DNA of 64,000 nt from Bordetella genomosp. 9 (GTDB lineage: Bacteria; Pseudomonadota; Gammaproteobacteria; Burkholderiales; Burkholderiaceae_B), in contig NZ_CP021109.1 in assembly GCF_002119725.1 (NCBI RefSeq), positions 4,092,001-4,156,000 of the forward strand, in the 5' to 3' direction. The number at the start of each line of letters is the position of its first letter. The first letter of the stretch is position 1. The translations under genes were made by a program, and so were the position numbers. The notes beneath the pieces are model-generated. The model worked only from the letters and a program-made list of their open reading frames with translations, was not told the DNA's origin and did no database searches. Shown here one piece after another: positions 1 to 8,162 of this stretch.

Positions 1-616
1 ACACGCCCGCATACCGGCTCATCGCCCAGCCGTGCAGCCCGTAGTCCAGCACCTCCTGGACGGTCGAGGGAAACAGCACCGGGATCAGACAGGCCTTGAG
101 CAGGTGGTCGCTCTGATGCGGCAGCGTGGAGGACTTGGCGGGATGGTCGTCGCCGGCCACCACCAATACGCCGCCGTGACGGGACGTGCCCGCCGCGTTG
201 GCGTGCTTGAAAACGTCGCCGCAACGGTCTACGCCCGGCCCCTTGCCGTACCACATGCCGAACACGCCGTCGTAGCGGGCGCCGGGAAACAGGTTTACCT
301 GCTGCGATCCCCATACGGCCGTGGCGGCCAGATCCTCGTTCAACCCCGGCTGGAAGACGACGTGGTGCGCCTTCAGATACTTCTCGGCCTTCCACATGTT
401 CAGGTCCACGCCGCCCAGGGGCGAGCCGCGATAACCTGAAATGAACCCCGCGGTGTTGAGCCCTGCGCGCACGTCTCGCATGCGCTGCATCATCGGCAGG
501 CGTACCAATGCGTGTATGCCGCTCATCCAGGCGCGGCCGGTTTCCAGGGAATACTTGTCGTCCAGCTGGACGGCGTCGAGCGCGGCGCGCTGCGCCGGCG
601 TAAGGGGGGCGTTCAT
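1..616 (-). CDS. Indolepyruvate:ferredoxin oxidoreductase family protein, N-terminal part (cut by window edge)
   Basis: Translation of the reverse strand from an ATG at 616 stays open to the window edge (about 205 codons, begins MNAPLTPAQR). It carries the GYRGSPLGGVD signature and the following conserved block (LNEDLAATAVWGSQQ, MWYGKGPGVDR) typical of the thiamine-diphosphate-binding alpha part of indolepyruvate:ferredoxin oxidoreductases. In betaproteobacteria these are often single fused proteins of over 1,100 residues that oxidatively decarboxylate aryl-pyruvates or other 2-oxoacids. The remainder lies outside the window, so a fused gamma part and the Fe-S domain cannot be checked. It is divergent from mutY with about 200 bp between them. 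Family call is firm; substrate is not known. Confidence 0.85.
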   Translation of the reverse strand, partial: MNAPLTPAQRAALDAVQLDDKYSLETGRAWMSGIHALVRLPMMQRMRDVRAGLNTAGFISGYRGSPLGGVDLNMWKAEKYLKAHHVVFQPGLNEDLAATAVWGSQQVNLFPGARYDGVFGMWYGKGPGVDRCGDVFKHANAAGTSRHGGVLVVAGDDHPAKSSTLPHQSDHLLKACLIPVLFPSTVQEVLDYGLHGWAMSRYAGV

Positions 617-824
617 GCTGTCTCCGTTTGTTTTGGATCGTTCGTGCCAGCCTGGGCGGCGCCTCTTGTGGAGAGCTCCCGGCCGGGGTGAACAGTTGAA
701 CAGGCTTTGCAGGTTGGGCCTGTAACGTTTTTCCCATGCTGTTTTTACCCTTCGGCCGCCGGCCTAGCAAGGGGCACTTACCCTGCGCCGCAGCAAAACC
801 GAAGCGGCGTGACGCGGTGCCATA

Positions 825-1907
825 ATGCCGGCCATGGACTTCGCTACCCGCATCGCCGACTGGCAGGCGCGCCATGGCCGGCACGATCTGCCCTGGCAGA
901 ACACCCGCGACCCCTACCGCATCTGGCTTTCGGAAGTGATGCTGCAACAGACCCAGGTCAGCACCGTCATTTCCTATTACCAGCGGTTTCTTGAACGCTT
1001 TCCCGATATTCATTCCCTTGCCGCTGCCGAAGAGGAAGCCGTCATGCCTTACTGGGCCGGCCTCGGGTACTACGCGCGCGCTCGCAATCTGCACCGCTGC
1101 GCCCGCCAGATCGTGGGCGACTGGGGCGGCCGCTTCCCGCCGGACGCGGCATCGATCGCCACGCTGCCCGGGATCGGCCGTTCGACGGCGGCCGCCATCG
1201 CGGCCTTCGCCTATGGCGAACGGTCGCCCATCATGGACGGCAATGTGAAGCGGGTCTTCGCGCGTCATTTCGGCGTGGAGGGCGACCCGGCGCGGCGCGA
1301 CACCGAGCTCCGGCTGTGGGCACTGGCCGAAGCCCAGTTGCGCGACGGCGCCGGCCCGGGCGTCGACATGGGGGCCTACACGCAGGGATTGATGGACCTG
1401 GGCGCCACGGTGTGCACGCGCGGCAAGCCGCTATGCGGCGCCTGTCCGGTGCGCGAAACCTGCGTGGCGCAGCGCGACGGCCGCCAGGCGGAACTGCCGA
1501 CGCCCCGGGCGCGCAAGGCAACGCCGGAGCGAAGCACGGCCATGCTGGTGGTGGAGCACGAGGGACGTGTACTGCTCGAACGCCGCCCTTCGCCCGGCAT
1601 CTGGGGCGGATTGTGGAGCCTGCCGGAATTCGATGCCGCGCTGAGCGGCACGCAGGCCTGCGCGCAACTGGGCGTGGAAACGGCCAGGGTGTGGGCGCTC
1701 GCCGCGTTTTCCCACACGTTTACGCATTTTCGTCTGCACGTGAAGCCGTGGTACGCGATCGTGACGCAGCGCCCGGCCGAAGGCGACCGCCCCAGGCAGT
1801 GGCTGGCGCTTGCGGACGCCGCGCAGGCCGCCCTGCCCGCGCCGGTGCGCAAGCTGATCGAGGGGCTGTCAGCGCTTCGTGGTGCGATGGCGGTTGACGC
1901 TCATTAG
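825..1907 (+). CDS. mutY: A/G-specific adenine DNA glycosylase MutY
   Basis: Removes adenine mispaired with 8-oxoguanine or guanine in base-excision repair. Visible parts in order: the SEVMLQQTQV block with the general-acid glutamate E37, the helix-hairpin-helix LPGIGRSTAAAI at about 114-125, the catalytic aspartate D138 in MDGNVKR, and the [4Fe-4S] cysteines C197, C204, C207 and C213 (C-x6-C-x2-C-x5-C). A C-terminal NUDIX-like 8-oxoG recognition domain includes GGLWSLPEF. At 360 residues it has full family length. A second in-frame ATG nine bases downstream (834) could be the true start. The last 39 bases overlap the 3' end of convergent rodA. Confidence 0.97.
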   Translation: MPAMDFATRIADWQARHGRHDLPWQNTRDPYRIWLSEVMLQQTQVSTVISYYQRFLERFPDIHSLAAAEEEAVMPYWAGLGYYARARNLHRCARQIVGDWGGRFPPDAASIATLPGIGRSTAAAIAAFAYGERSPIMDGNVKRVFARHFGVEGDPARRDTELRLWALAEAQLRDGAGPGVDMGAYTQGLMDLGATVCTRGKPLCGACPVRETCVAQRDGRQAELPTPRARKATPERSTAMLVVEHEGRVLLERRPSPGIWGGLWSLPEFDAALSGTQACAQLGVETARVWALAAFSHTFTHFRLHVKPWYAIVTQRPAEGDRPRQWLALADAAQAALPAPVRKLIEGLSALRGAMAVDAH

Positions 1908-3005
1908 CATCCCGCAGGCAATGCCCACCGTCAGCAGCGCCGTGCCGCCGTAGCTCATGAAGGGCAGCGGCACGCCGACCACCGGCAGAATGCCGGTAAC
2001 CATGCCGATGTTCACGAACACGTAGATGAAGAACATCATGGTCAGCGAGCCGCACAACAGCCGGCCGAACTGCGTGCTGGCGCGCGTGGCGATGGTCAGG
2101 CCGCGGGCGATCAGCAGGCCATACAGCACCAGGATCAGCACCCCGCCGTACAGGCCGAATTCCTCGGCGTAGACGGCGAAGATGAAGTCCGTCGTCCGCT
2201 CCGGAATGAAGTCCAGGTGCGTCTGCGTGCCTTTCATATATCCCTTGCCGTACAGGCCGCCGGAACCCACCGCGATCATCGACTGGATGGTATGGAAACC
2301 CTTGCCAAGCGGATCCGAACTGGGATTCAGCAACGTGCAGACGCGGTGTTTCTGGTAATCATGCAGCACCACCCAATCGACGTCCGGCTGGCACAGCTGG
2401 TCCTCATAGGCGACCAGCGTGCCGATCGCGATGGTGCCGGCGACCACCACCGGAACGAGCAGCTTGAACGACAGACCCGCGAAATAGATCACGCAGAAGC
2501 CCGCGCCGAAAACCAGCAGGGCGGTGCCGAGGTCCGGCTGGCGGACGATCAGCAGGAAGGGCACGATCAGCAGCAGGCCCGCCACGAAAAAGTCCCGGAT
2601 CCGCACCTGGCCTTCGTGCCGCTGGAAATACCAGGCCAGCATCAGCGGCAGCGCAATCTTCATCATCTCGGATGGCTGGATGCGCGTCACGCCCAGGTTC
2701 AGCCAACGGGTGGCGCCCTTGCTCGTTTCGCCGAACAGCTCCACCGCCAGCAGCAGCGCGACACCGAGCACATAAACCGGCGGGGCGAGTTTCATCAGCA
2801 TCTTGGGCGGCAGCAGGGCCACGGCCCACATCGCAAAGAAAGCGATGATGAAGTTGCGCGACTGGTCGGCGAAACGCCAATCCGTGCTGCCGACGGCCGA
2901 GTGCATCACGGTCAGGCCCAGCGCCGTCAGCAGGATGAGGATGAACAGCAGCGGCCAGTCGAACGCCGTCACCACCCGCGACAGGAGCAAGAGCACGCGC
3001 TTCAT
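1869..3005 (-). CDS. rodA: Rod-shape-determining SEDS peptidoglycan polymerase RodA
   Basis: Polytopic inner-membrane glycosyltransferase of the SEDS family that polymerises lipid II for lateral wall growth with PBP2. The 378-residue protein is mostly hydrophobic (around ten membrane segments) and has the family blocks RQPDLGTALLVF, PERTTDFIFAVYAEEFG and LPVVGVPLPFMSYGG. Its ATG overlaps the mrdA stop by four bases, so it is translationally coupled as last gene of the mreB-mreC-mreD-mrdA-rodA operon. It converges on mutY with a 39-base overlap of coding ends. No anomaly in length or motifs. Confidence 0.97.
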   Translation of the reverse strand: MKRVLLLLSRVVTAFDWPLLFILILLTALGLTVMHSAVGSTDWRFADQSRNFIIAFFAMWAVALLPPKMLMKLAPPVYVLGVALLLAVELFGETSKGATRWLNLGVTRIQPSEMMKIALPLMLAWYFQRHEGQVRIRDFFVAGLLLIVPFLLIVRQPDLGTALLVFGAGFCVIYFAGLSFKLLVPVVVAGTIAIGTLVAYEDQLCQPDVDWVVLHDYQKHRVCTLLNPSSDPLGKGFHTIQSMIAVGSGGLYGKGYMKGTQTHLDFIPERTTDFIFAVYAEEFGLYGGVLILVLYGLLIARGLTIATRASTQFGRLLCGSLTMMFFIYVFVNIGMVTGILPVVGVPLPFMSYGGTALLTVGIACGMLMSVNRHRTTKR

Positions 3006-5056
3006 CGCGTTGCTCCCGCGGCGGCGGTGCGCGTACCGGCGGGCGACGCGGGATCACGGGGCTGCACGGCGTCCGCGTTGCCCCTTGGCAGCGCCGGCCG
3101 CGTCGGGGGCGTCCTGGTCCCGCCCGCGACGGCCGCCCCGGACGCGGGCCGCTGTTCCGTGCCCGCGGTATTGGCCGCCGACAAGTCGGGCTGGCGGGGC
3201 GGCGTGTCCGAAGCCTGGCGCGCCAGCCAGTAGTCGAACACCTTGCGGGCGACGGGCGCCGCGGAGCTGGCTCCCCAGCCGGCGTTCTCGACAATCAAGG
3301 CCACGGCGATGCGCGGATGATCCACCGGCGCGAACCCCATGAACAGCGCATGATCGCGCAGACGCTCATCGATCGAGCTGGCGTGATAGCGCGCGCCCCG
3401 CAGGCTGTACACCTGCGCCGTGCCGGTCTTGCCTGCCGCCTGGTACGGCGCGCCGCGGAAGGCCTGGCGGGCCGTACCGACGCGCACCACATCGGCCATG
3501 GCGTTCTTCACCACATCGATATTGGCCTGATGCAGGGATATCTGGTGATCCGGCGAACTGGGCGTAGGCGAGAAGATGCCGGTGCGCGGATCCTCGACTT
3601 CATGAACCAGGTGCGGCTTGCGATACAGCCCGTTGTTCGACAGCGTGGCCGTCGCCTGCGCAAGCTGCAGGATGGTGAAGGCGTTATAGCCCTGCCCCAC
3701 AGCCACCGACACCGATTCGCCGGCGTACCACCGCTGCTTTTCGCGGTCCTTGTAGGCGCTGCGTTTCCATGCGGTGGATGGCAGCACGCCGCGCTTCTCG
3801 CCGTCCAGATCGATGCCGGTGATCTGGCCGAAGCCGAACTGTTTGGTGAAATCGTGCAGGGCATCGACCCCGATCTCAGGGCCCAGCGAGAAGAAATACG
3901 TATCCGAAGACACAACCAGCGCCTTGTGCATGTCGGTGGGGCCGAACACGGCGCCGGCCGCATTGCGGAACTTCTGCCCGCCGAACTCGAAATAGCCCGG
4001 GTCGGGAATGCGGTCGGTGGCGCGGCGCTTGCCAAGCTCCAGCGCGGCCAACGCAACGAAGGGTTTGTAGGTTGAGCCGATGGGATAGGTGCCGTAAATG
4101 GGGCGGTTGATCAGCGGATGGTCGGGCGACTCGTTCAGCATGCGCCAGTTATCGACGTCGATGCCATCGACGAACAGGTTGGGGTCGAACGAGGGCTGCG
4201 ACACGAAGGCCAGCACTTCACCCGTGTCGGGATCGAGCGCGACCAGGGCGCCGCGCTGGTCGCCGAACGCTTCCTCCGCGACCTTCTGCAGCCCGAGGTC
4301 GATGGATAGCTTGATGTCGGCGCCCGGTACGGGGTCGATGCGCCGCAGCGTGCGCACGGGGCGGCCGCCCGCCGTCACCTCGACTTCCTCCAGCCCGGTG
4401 CGGCCATGCAGTTGCGTTTCCCAGCTTTTCTCGATGCCCTTCTTGCCGATGACATCGGTGCCGCGATAGTTGCCGAGCTGGCCGGCGGCTTCCAGTTCCT
4501 CGATGTCGCCGTCCGAGATGCGGCCGATATAGCCGACGACATGGGCTGCCGCCTTGCCTTCCGGATACTCCCGCACCCAGCGCGCGCGCAGTTCCACGCC
4601 GGGAAACTGAAAGGCGTGCGCGGCGAACCAGGCGGCTTCCGTATCGTTCAGGTTGTCGCGCAGCGTCAGCGTCGCATAACGGCTGGACTCGGCGATGCGG
4701 CGCTTGAGTCTGCGCTGGTCCGCGGGGCTCAGGTAGACGACCGGGGTCAGCGCCTTGAACAGGTCATCGATATTGCCTACCTGGGCCGGCACGATCTCAA
4801 GCGTATAGGTGCGGTAGTTGCGCGCCAGGACGGCGCCGTTGCGATCCAGGATTTCGCCGCGGCGCGGCGGTATGGGCACTACGGTGATGCGGTTGCGGTC
4901 GGCGCGTTCGGACAGGCCTTCGTACCGGTCCACCTGCAGCAGCCAGAAGCGGCCGACCAGGATGCCGAAGCACAGCAGCGCGGCGATGCCGCCCACCCAG
5001 GCTCGCAGCCTGAAGCGTTGTTTCTGCTGGGCGCCGGTTTTTTTGAACTCGAACAT
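3002..5056 (-). CDS. mrdA: Penicillin-binding protein 2 (peptidoglycan DD-transpeptidase MrdA)
   Basis: Class B PBP that cross-links wall peptides during elongation. After a short basic cytoplasmic stretch there is one membrane anchor at about 20-45, a dimerisation domain with PRRGEILDRNG, and the transpeptidase domain: STYK with nucleophile S328, SSD at 383-385 in the SxN position, and KTG at 543-545. I prefer the ATG at 5056 (MFEFKKTGAQ); an in-frame ATG at 5071 would add five residues. The last roughly 70 residues form a Pro/Ala/Thr/Arg-rich tail beyond the catalytic domain. Stop overlaps rodA start by four bases; mreD lies 15 bases upstream. Confidence 0.96.
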   Translation of the reverse strand: MFEFKKTGAQQKQRFRLRAWVGGIAALLCFGILVGRFWLLQVDRYEGLSERADRNRITVVPIPPRRGEILDRNGAVLARNYRTYTLEIVPAQVGNIDDLFKALTPVVYLSPADQRRLKRRIAESSRYATLTLRDNLNDTEAAWFAAHAFQFPGVELRARWVREYPEGKAAAHVVGYIGRISDGDIEELEAAGQLGNYRGTDVIGKKGIEKSWETQLHGRTGLEEVEVTAGGRPVRTLRRIDPVPGADIKLSIDLGLQKVAEEAFGDQRGALVALDPDTGEVLAFVSQPSFDPNLFVDGIDVDNWRMLNESPDHPLINRPIYGTYPIGSTYKPFVALAALELGKRRATDRIPDPGYFEFGGQKFRNAAGAVFGPTDMHKALVVSSDTYFFSLGPEIGVDALHDFTKQFGFGQITGIDLDGEKRGVLPSTAWKRSAYKDREKQRWYAGESVSVAVGQGYNAFTILQLAQATATLSNNGLYRKPHLVHEVEDPRTGIFSPTPSSPDHQISLHQANIDVVKNAMADVVRVGTARQAFRGAPYQAAGKTGTAQVYSLRGARYHASSIDERLRDHALFMGFAPVDHPRIAVALIVENAGWGASSAAPVARKVFDYWLARQASDTPPRQPDLSAANTAGTEQRPASGAAVAGGTRTPPTRPALPRGNADAVQPRDPASPAGTRTAAAGATR

Positions 5057-5071
5057 GACCGGTGAAAGCAA

Positions 5072-5632
5072 TCAGACCGATGCCGACTCGACGTCGTCCG
5101 CGCCCCGCGAGGGCAGATGCAGCACCCAACCGGCCAGCGGCCACATGGCGGCGGTGATCGCCACGCCCACTGCCCAGTCCCAACCGGTCCATCTCCCCGC
5201 AATCCATGCCTTGATCAGCACCACGACCACGCGTGCGCCGAAAAAGATCGGCAGCATATGCATGGCCTGGCTCCACAGGTCGAAACGCTGCAGGCGCCGA
5301 TGCAGCACGATGGCGCCGTAGGCGACCAGCGTATAGAACAGCGCATTGCCGCCCAGCACGCCAGCGTCGTGCACATCCATCAACAGACCGAATATGAAGG
5401 CGGTCACCATGCCCATGCGGCGCGGCTCATGCACGCACCAGAAGGCGATGACCAGGATCAGGACGTCCGGGGCCTGCTCCCACAGCCGCCACGGCAGCAG
5501 GGACGCCAGCCAGACGAGCAGCACGGAACCCCACACCACGAAGGTGTGCGCGGGACGCGCGACGCGCTCGGGCTCCACGGTTCGACGCGGACGCACCACG
5601 CGCGGCGGTTCACTCCGGTTTATCGGGCTCAC
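5072..5632 (-). CDS. mreD: Rod shape-determining protein MreD
   Basis: Small polytopic inner-membrane protein of the elongasome. The open frame extends further upstream, but that part lies inside mreC in another frame; the sensible start is GTG at 5632 (VSPINRSEPP), giving 186 residues and a 23-base overlap with the mreC end. There is an N-terminal basic stretch of about 30 residues, then four to five hydrophobic segments including FVVWGSVLLVWLASLLPW and VTAFIFGLLMDVH, the latter a family signature. Position between mreC and mrdA supports the call. Confidence 0.92.
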   Translation of the reverse strand: MSPINRSEPPRVVRPRRTVEPERVARPAHTFVVWGSVLLVWLASLLPWRLWEQAPDVLILVIAFWCVHEPRRMGMVTAFIFGLLMDVHDAGVLGGNALFYTLVAYGAIVLHRRLQRFDLWSQAMHMLPIFFGARVVVVLIKAWIAGRWTGWDWAVGVAITAAMWPLAGWVLHLPSRGADDVESASV

Positions 5633-6509
5633 TGAGCTCGGCCTCCTGGCGGTTGAATTCGGCGCGCTTGACATCGACCTGTAGGACAAGGAAGTGCCGG
5701 TAGCGTTCCGGATGGGCCAGCGGTTCGCACACCGCGCGCGCGAAACCGGATGCGGTGTCGCGTTCGACCTTCTGCACTTTCGCCACGGGCAGACCGGCGG
5801 GGAACAAGCCGCCGACACCGCTGGTGACGATAGTATCGCCCTCTTTGATGTCGGCATTCGCCGCCAGATAGCGCACCTCCATCTTGCCGGGCTGATTGCC
5901 GCCGAAGGCGATCAGCCGCAGGCCGTTGCGCAGGATCTGCACCGGAATGGAAACCTGCTCATCCGTCACCAGTGCGGCTTCCGCCGTCATGGGGGTGACG
6001 CGGACGATCTGGCCCACGACCCCGCCTTCGTCGATGACGGGCATGCCGGGCGCCAGGCCCTGGCGGCTTCCCTTATTGAAAACCAGCCGTTGATTGAACG
6101 CGTTGGGCGGCTCGTAAAGCACTTCCACGACCACCGCCTGCTGCGACAGGGTGTCCGTGACGCCCAGGAGCCGGCGCAGCTGCGCGTTTTCGGCGGCCAG
6201 TTGCGCCGCATGCGTCGCCACCTGCGCCAGTTCGATGCGCTGGCGCTGCAGGGCTTCGTTTTCGGTGCGGACCAGATTGGCGGCGTTGAGCCATTCGCTG
6301 ACCTGCTGCACCATATCGCGAGGCAGCATCACCGCGCGTTGAAAGGGATAGATGCCCACGGACACCGCCCGGCGGACGGGTTCGAGGACACGCCATTGGG
6401 AATCGCCCACCAGCAACGCCAGCGCCAGCACGACGAGAACCGCCAGCTTCGCCTCGGCGGGCAGGCCCTGTCGAAATAGCCGCGGTGTGGTGGCGTTAAG
6501 TTGAGGCAT
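5610..6509 (-). CDS. mreC: Rod shape-determining protein MreC
   Basis: Bitopic periplasmic scaffold that links cytoplasmic MreB to PBP2 and RodA. It has a membrane segment at about 22-40 (LAVLVVLALALLVGD), a helical stretch likely to form a coiled coil at about 70-115, and then the beta-barrel MreC core with VLYEPPNAFNQRLVFNKGS and GVVGQIVRVTPMTAEA. The 299 residues fit the family. Begins 81 bases downstream of the mreB stop; its 3' end overlaps mreD. Confidence 0.96.
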   Translation of the reverse strand: MPQLNATTPRLFRQGLPAEAKLAVLVVLALALLVGDSQWRVLEPVRRAVSVGIYPFQRAVMLPRDMVQQVSEWLNAANLVRTENEALQRQRIELAQVATHAAQLAAENAQLRRLLGVTDTLSQQAVVVEVLYEPPNAFNQRLVFNKGSRQGLAPGMPVIDEGGVVGQIVRVTPMTAEAALVTDEQVSIPVQILRNGLRLIAFGGNQPGKMEVRYLAANADIKEGDTIVTSGVGGLFPAGLPVAKVQKVERDTASGFARAVCEPLAHPERYRHFLVLQVDVKRAEFNRQEAELSEPDKPE

Positions 6510-6590
6510 GGATACTCACGGGCAGCAGCCCGGTGCCAGGCCGCCCACCGAGGCCGCTTCCCGGAAACGGCCGCGGCCGGGGCGCGAAAA

Positions 6591-7634
6591 TCAGTCGTTG
6601 ATGAAAATGGCGCCCAGCTTTTCCAGGTGCTCCAACGCCTCGCCGCAGCCGCGCACCACGCAGGTCAGCGGATCGTCGGCCACCACCACGGGCAGGCCGG
6701 TTTCTTCCTGCAGCAGGCGGTCGAGATCGCGCAACAGCGCGCCGCCGCCGGTCAGGGCAATGCCCTTGTCGGTGATGTCCGCGCCCAGTTCGGGCGGCGT
6801 CTGTTCCAGCGCGATCTTCACGGCTGACACGATCTGGTTCAACGGATCGGTCAACGATTCCAGGATTTCGTTGGAGGAAACCGTGAAGCTGCGCGGCACG
6901 CCTTCGGCCAGGTTGCGGCCCTTCACTTCGATTTCGCGCACTTCCGATCCGGGGAAAGCCGAACCGATTTGCTTCTTGATGAGTTCGGCGGTGGGTTCGC
7001 CGATCAGCATGCCGTAATTGCGGCGGATATAGTTGACGATGGCCTCGTCGAACTTGTCTCCGCCGACGCGCACGGAACCCTTGTACACCATGCCGCCAAG
7101 GGAAATGACGGCCACTTCCGTCGTGCCGCCGCCGATGTCCACGACCATCGAGCCGCTGGCGTCCGATACCGCCAGGCCGGCGCCGATGGCCGCAGCCATC
7201 GGTTCTTCGATGAGGTAGACGTGCGACGCGCCCGCGCCCAGCGCCGATTCGCGGATGGCGCGGCGTTCGACCTGCGTGGAGCCGCAGGGAACGCAGACGA
7301 TGATTCGCGGGCTGGGCGCCAGCATATTGCGCGGATGCACCATGCGGATGAACTGCTTGAGCATCTGCTCGGTGACGGTGAAGTCGGCGATGACGCCGTC
7401 CTTCATGGGGCGAATGGCTTCGATGTTGCCGGGCACGCGGCCCAGCATTTGCTTGGCTTCATGGCCGACGGCCTGGATGATTTTCTTGCCGTTCGGCCCG
7501 CCTTCGTGGCGGATCGCGACTACGGAGGGTTCATCCAGCACGATGCCTTTGCCGCGAACGTAGATCAGCGTATTGGCCGTGCCGAGGTCGATCGCCATAT
7601 CGCTGGAAAAATAACTACGCAGGAATCCGAACAT
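6591..7634 (-). CDS. mreB: Actin-like cell shape protein MreB
   Basis: Bacterial actin that orients the elongation machinery under the inner membrane. Phosphate-binding and adenosine motifs are visible: DLGTANTLIY near the N terminus, DIGGGTTEVAVISLGG in the middle and ALTGGGALLRDLD near the C terminus. At 347 residues it has normal length. First gene of the leftward shape operon; a good sigma-70-like promoter lies about 106 bases upstream in the region shared with gatC. Confidence 0.98.
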   Translation of the reverse strand: MFGFLRSYFSSDMAIDLGTANTLIYVRGKGIVLDEPSVVAIRHEGGPNGKKIIQAVGHEAKQMLGRVPGNIEAIRPMKDGVIADFTVTEQMLKQFIRMVHPRNMLAPSPRIIVCVPCGSTQVERRAIRESALGAGASHVYLIEEPMAAAIGAGLAVSDASGSMVVDIGGGTTEVAVISLGGMVYKGSVRVGGDKFDEAIVNYIRRNYGMLIGEPTAELIKKQIGSAFPGSEVREIEVKGRNLAEGVPRSFTVSSNEILESLTDPLNQIVSAVKIALEQTPPELGADITDKGIALTGGGALLRDLDRLLQEETGLPVVVADDPLTCVVRGCGEALEHLEKLGAIFIND

Positions 7635-7739
7635 GGATATAGGCTCAGCTAGATCAGGAATTTGGGACGTGCACTGCGACCGGACGCTGTGCCAGAACGG
7701 CGCGCCTGCGGGTGCAGCGGATTAAACCGTGAATGATAA

Positions 7740-7768
7740 CTTATAATTTCAGCGGAAATAGGCCGCAA
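7740..7768 (-). promoter_or_regulatory. Probable sigma-70 promoter of the mreB operon
   Basis: On the reverse strand a TTGCGG hexamer (7763-7768) is followed after exactly 17 bases by TATAAG (7740-7745), pointing at mreB. On the forward strand the same AT-rich spot contains a perfect TATAAT (7742-7747), about 105 bases before gatC, without a clear -35 hexamer. The mreB and gatCAB promoters would thus overlap back to back. Assigned by eye only. Confidence 0.5.
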
Positions 7769-7851
7769 ATCCCGGCTATTCCAGGCTTTGTAACGGCTCG
7801 CGGCCTGCCATGTAACGGCACCGCCCACGCCTCCACATTTTTTACATTCCC

Positions 7852-8160
7852 ATGGCGCTAAACGAAGAAGACGTGGCCCGCATTGCCCGGCTGGCCAGAA
7901 TCGAGCTCACGCCCGAGCGACGCGCGCACGCGCTGCAGGAGCTCAACGGCATGCTCCATATCATCGAGCGGCTGCAGCAGGAAGACACGCAGGGCGTGGA
8001 GCCGATGGCGCATCCGCTGTCCGCGCACGAGGACGTGGCGCTGCGGCTGCGCGAGGACCGCGTGACGGAACCGGCGTCGGAAAGCGCGCGCGAGGCGCTG
8101 ATGCGCAACGCGCCCGAAGCGGGCGAAGGCCTGTTCCTGGTCCCCAAGGTGTTGGAGTAG
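7852..8160 (+). CDS. gatC: Asp-tRNA(Asn)/Glu-tRNA(Gln) amidotransferase subunit C
   Basis: Small subunit that stabilises the GatA-GatB complex, which converts misacylated Glu-tRNA(Gln) and Asp-tRNA(Asn) to the correct amide forms. The 102-residue protein begins MALNEEDVARIARLARIELT, the standard GatC amino end, and has the expected acidic and Arg-rich wrap-around C-terminal part. It is the first gene of gatCAB, two bases before gatA. Presence of GatCAB implies indirect Gln and/or Asn tRNA charging in this organism. Confidence 0.96.
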   Translation: MALNEEDVARIARLARIELTPERRAHALQELNGMLHIIERLQQEDTQGVEPMAHPLSAHEDVALRLREDRVTEPASESAREALMRNAPEAGEGLFLVPKVLE

Positions 8161-8162
8161 TC

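Noticed and set aside
2217..3233. 338-codon forward frame opposite rodA and mrdA
   Set aside because: Gln/His/Arg-rich shadow translation opposite well-identified genes.
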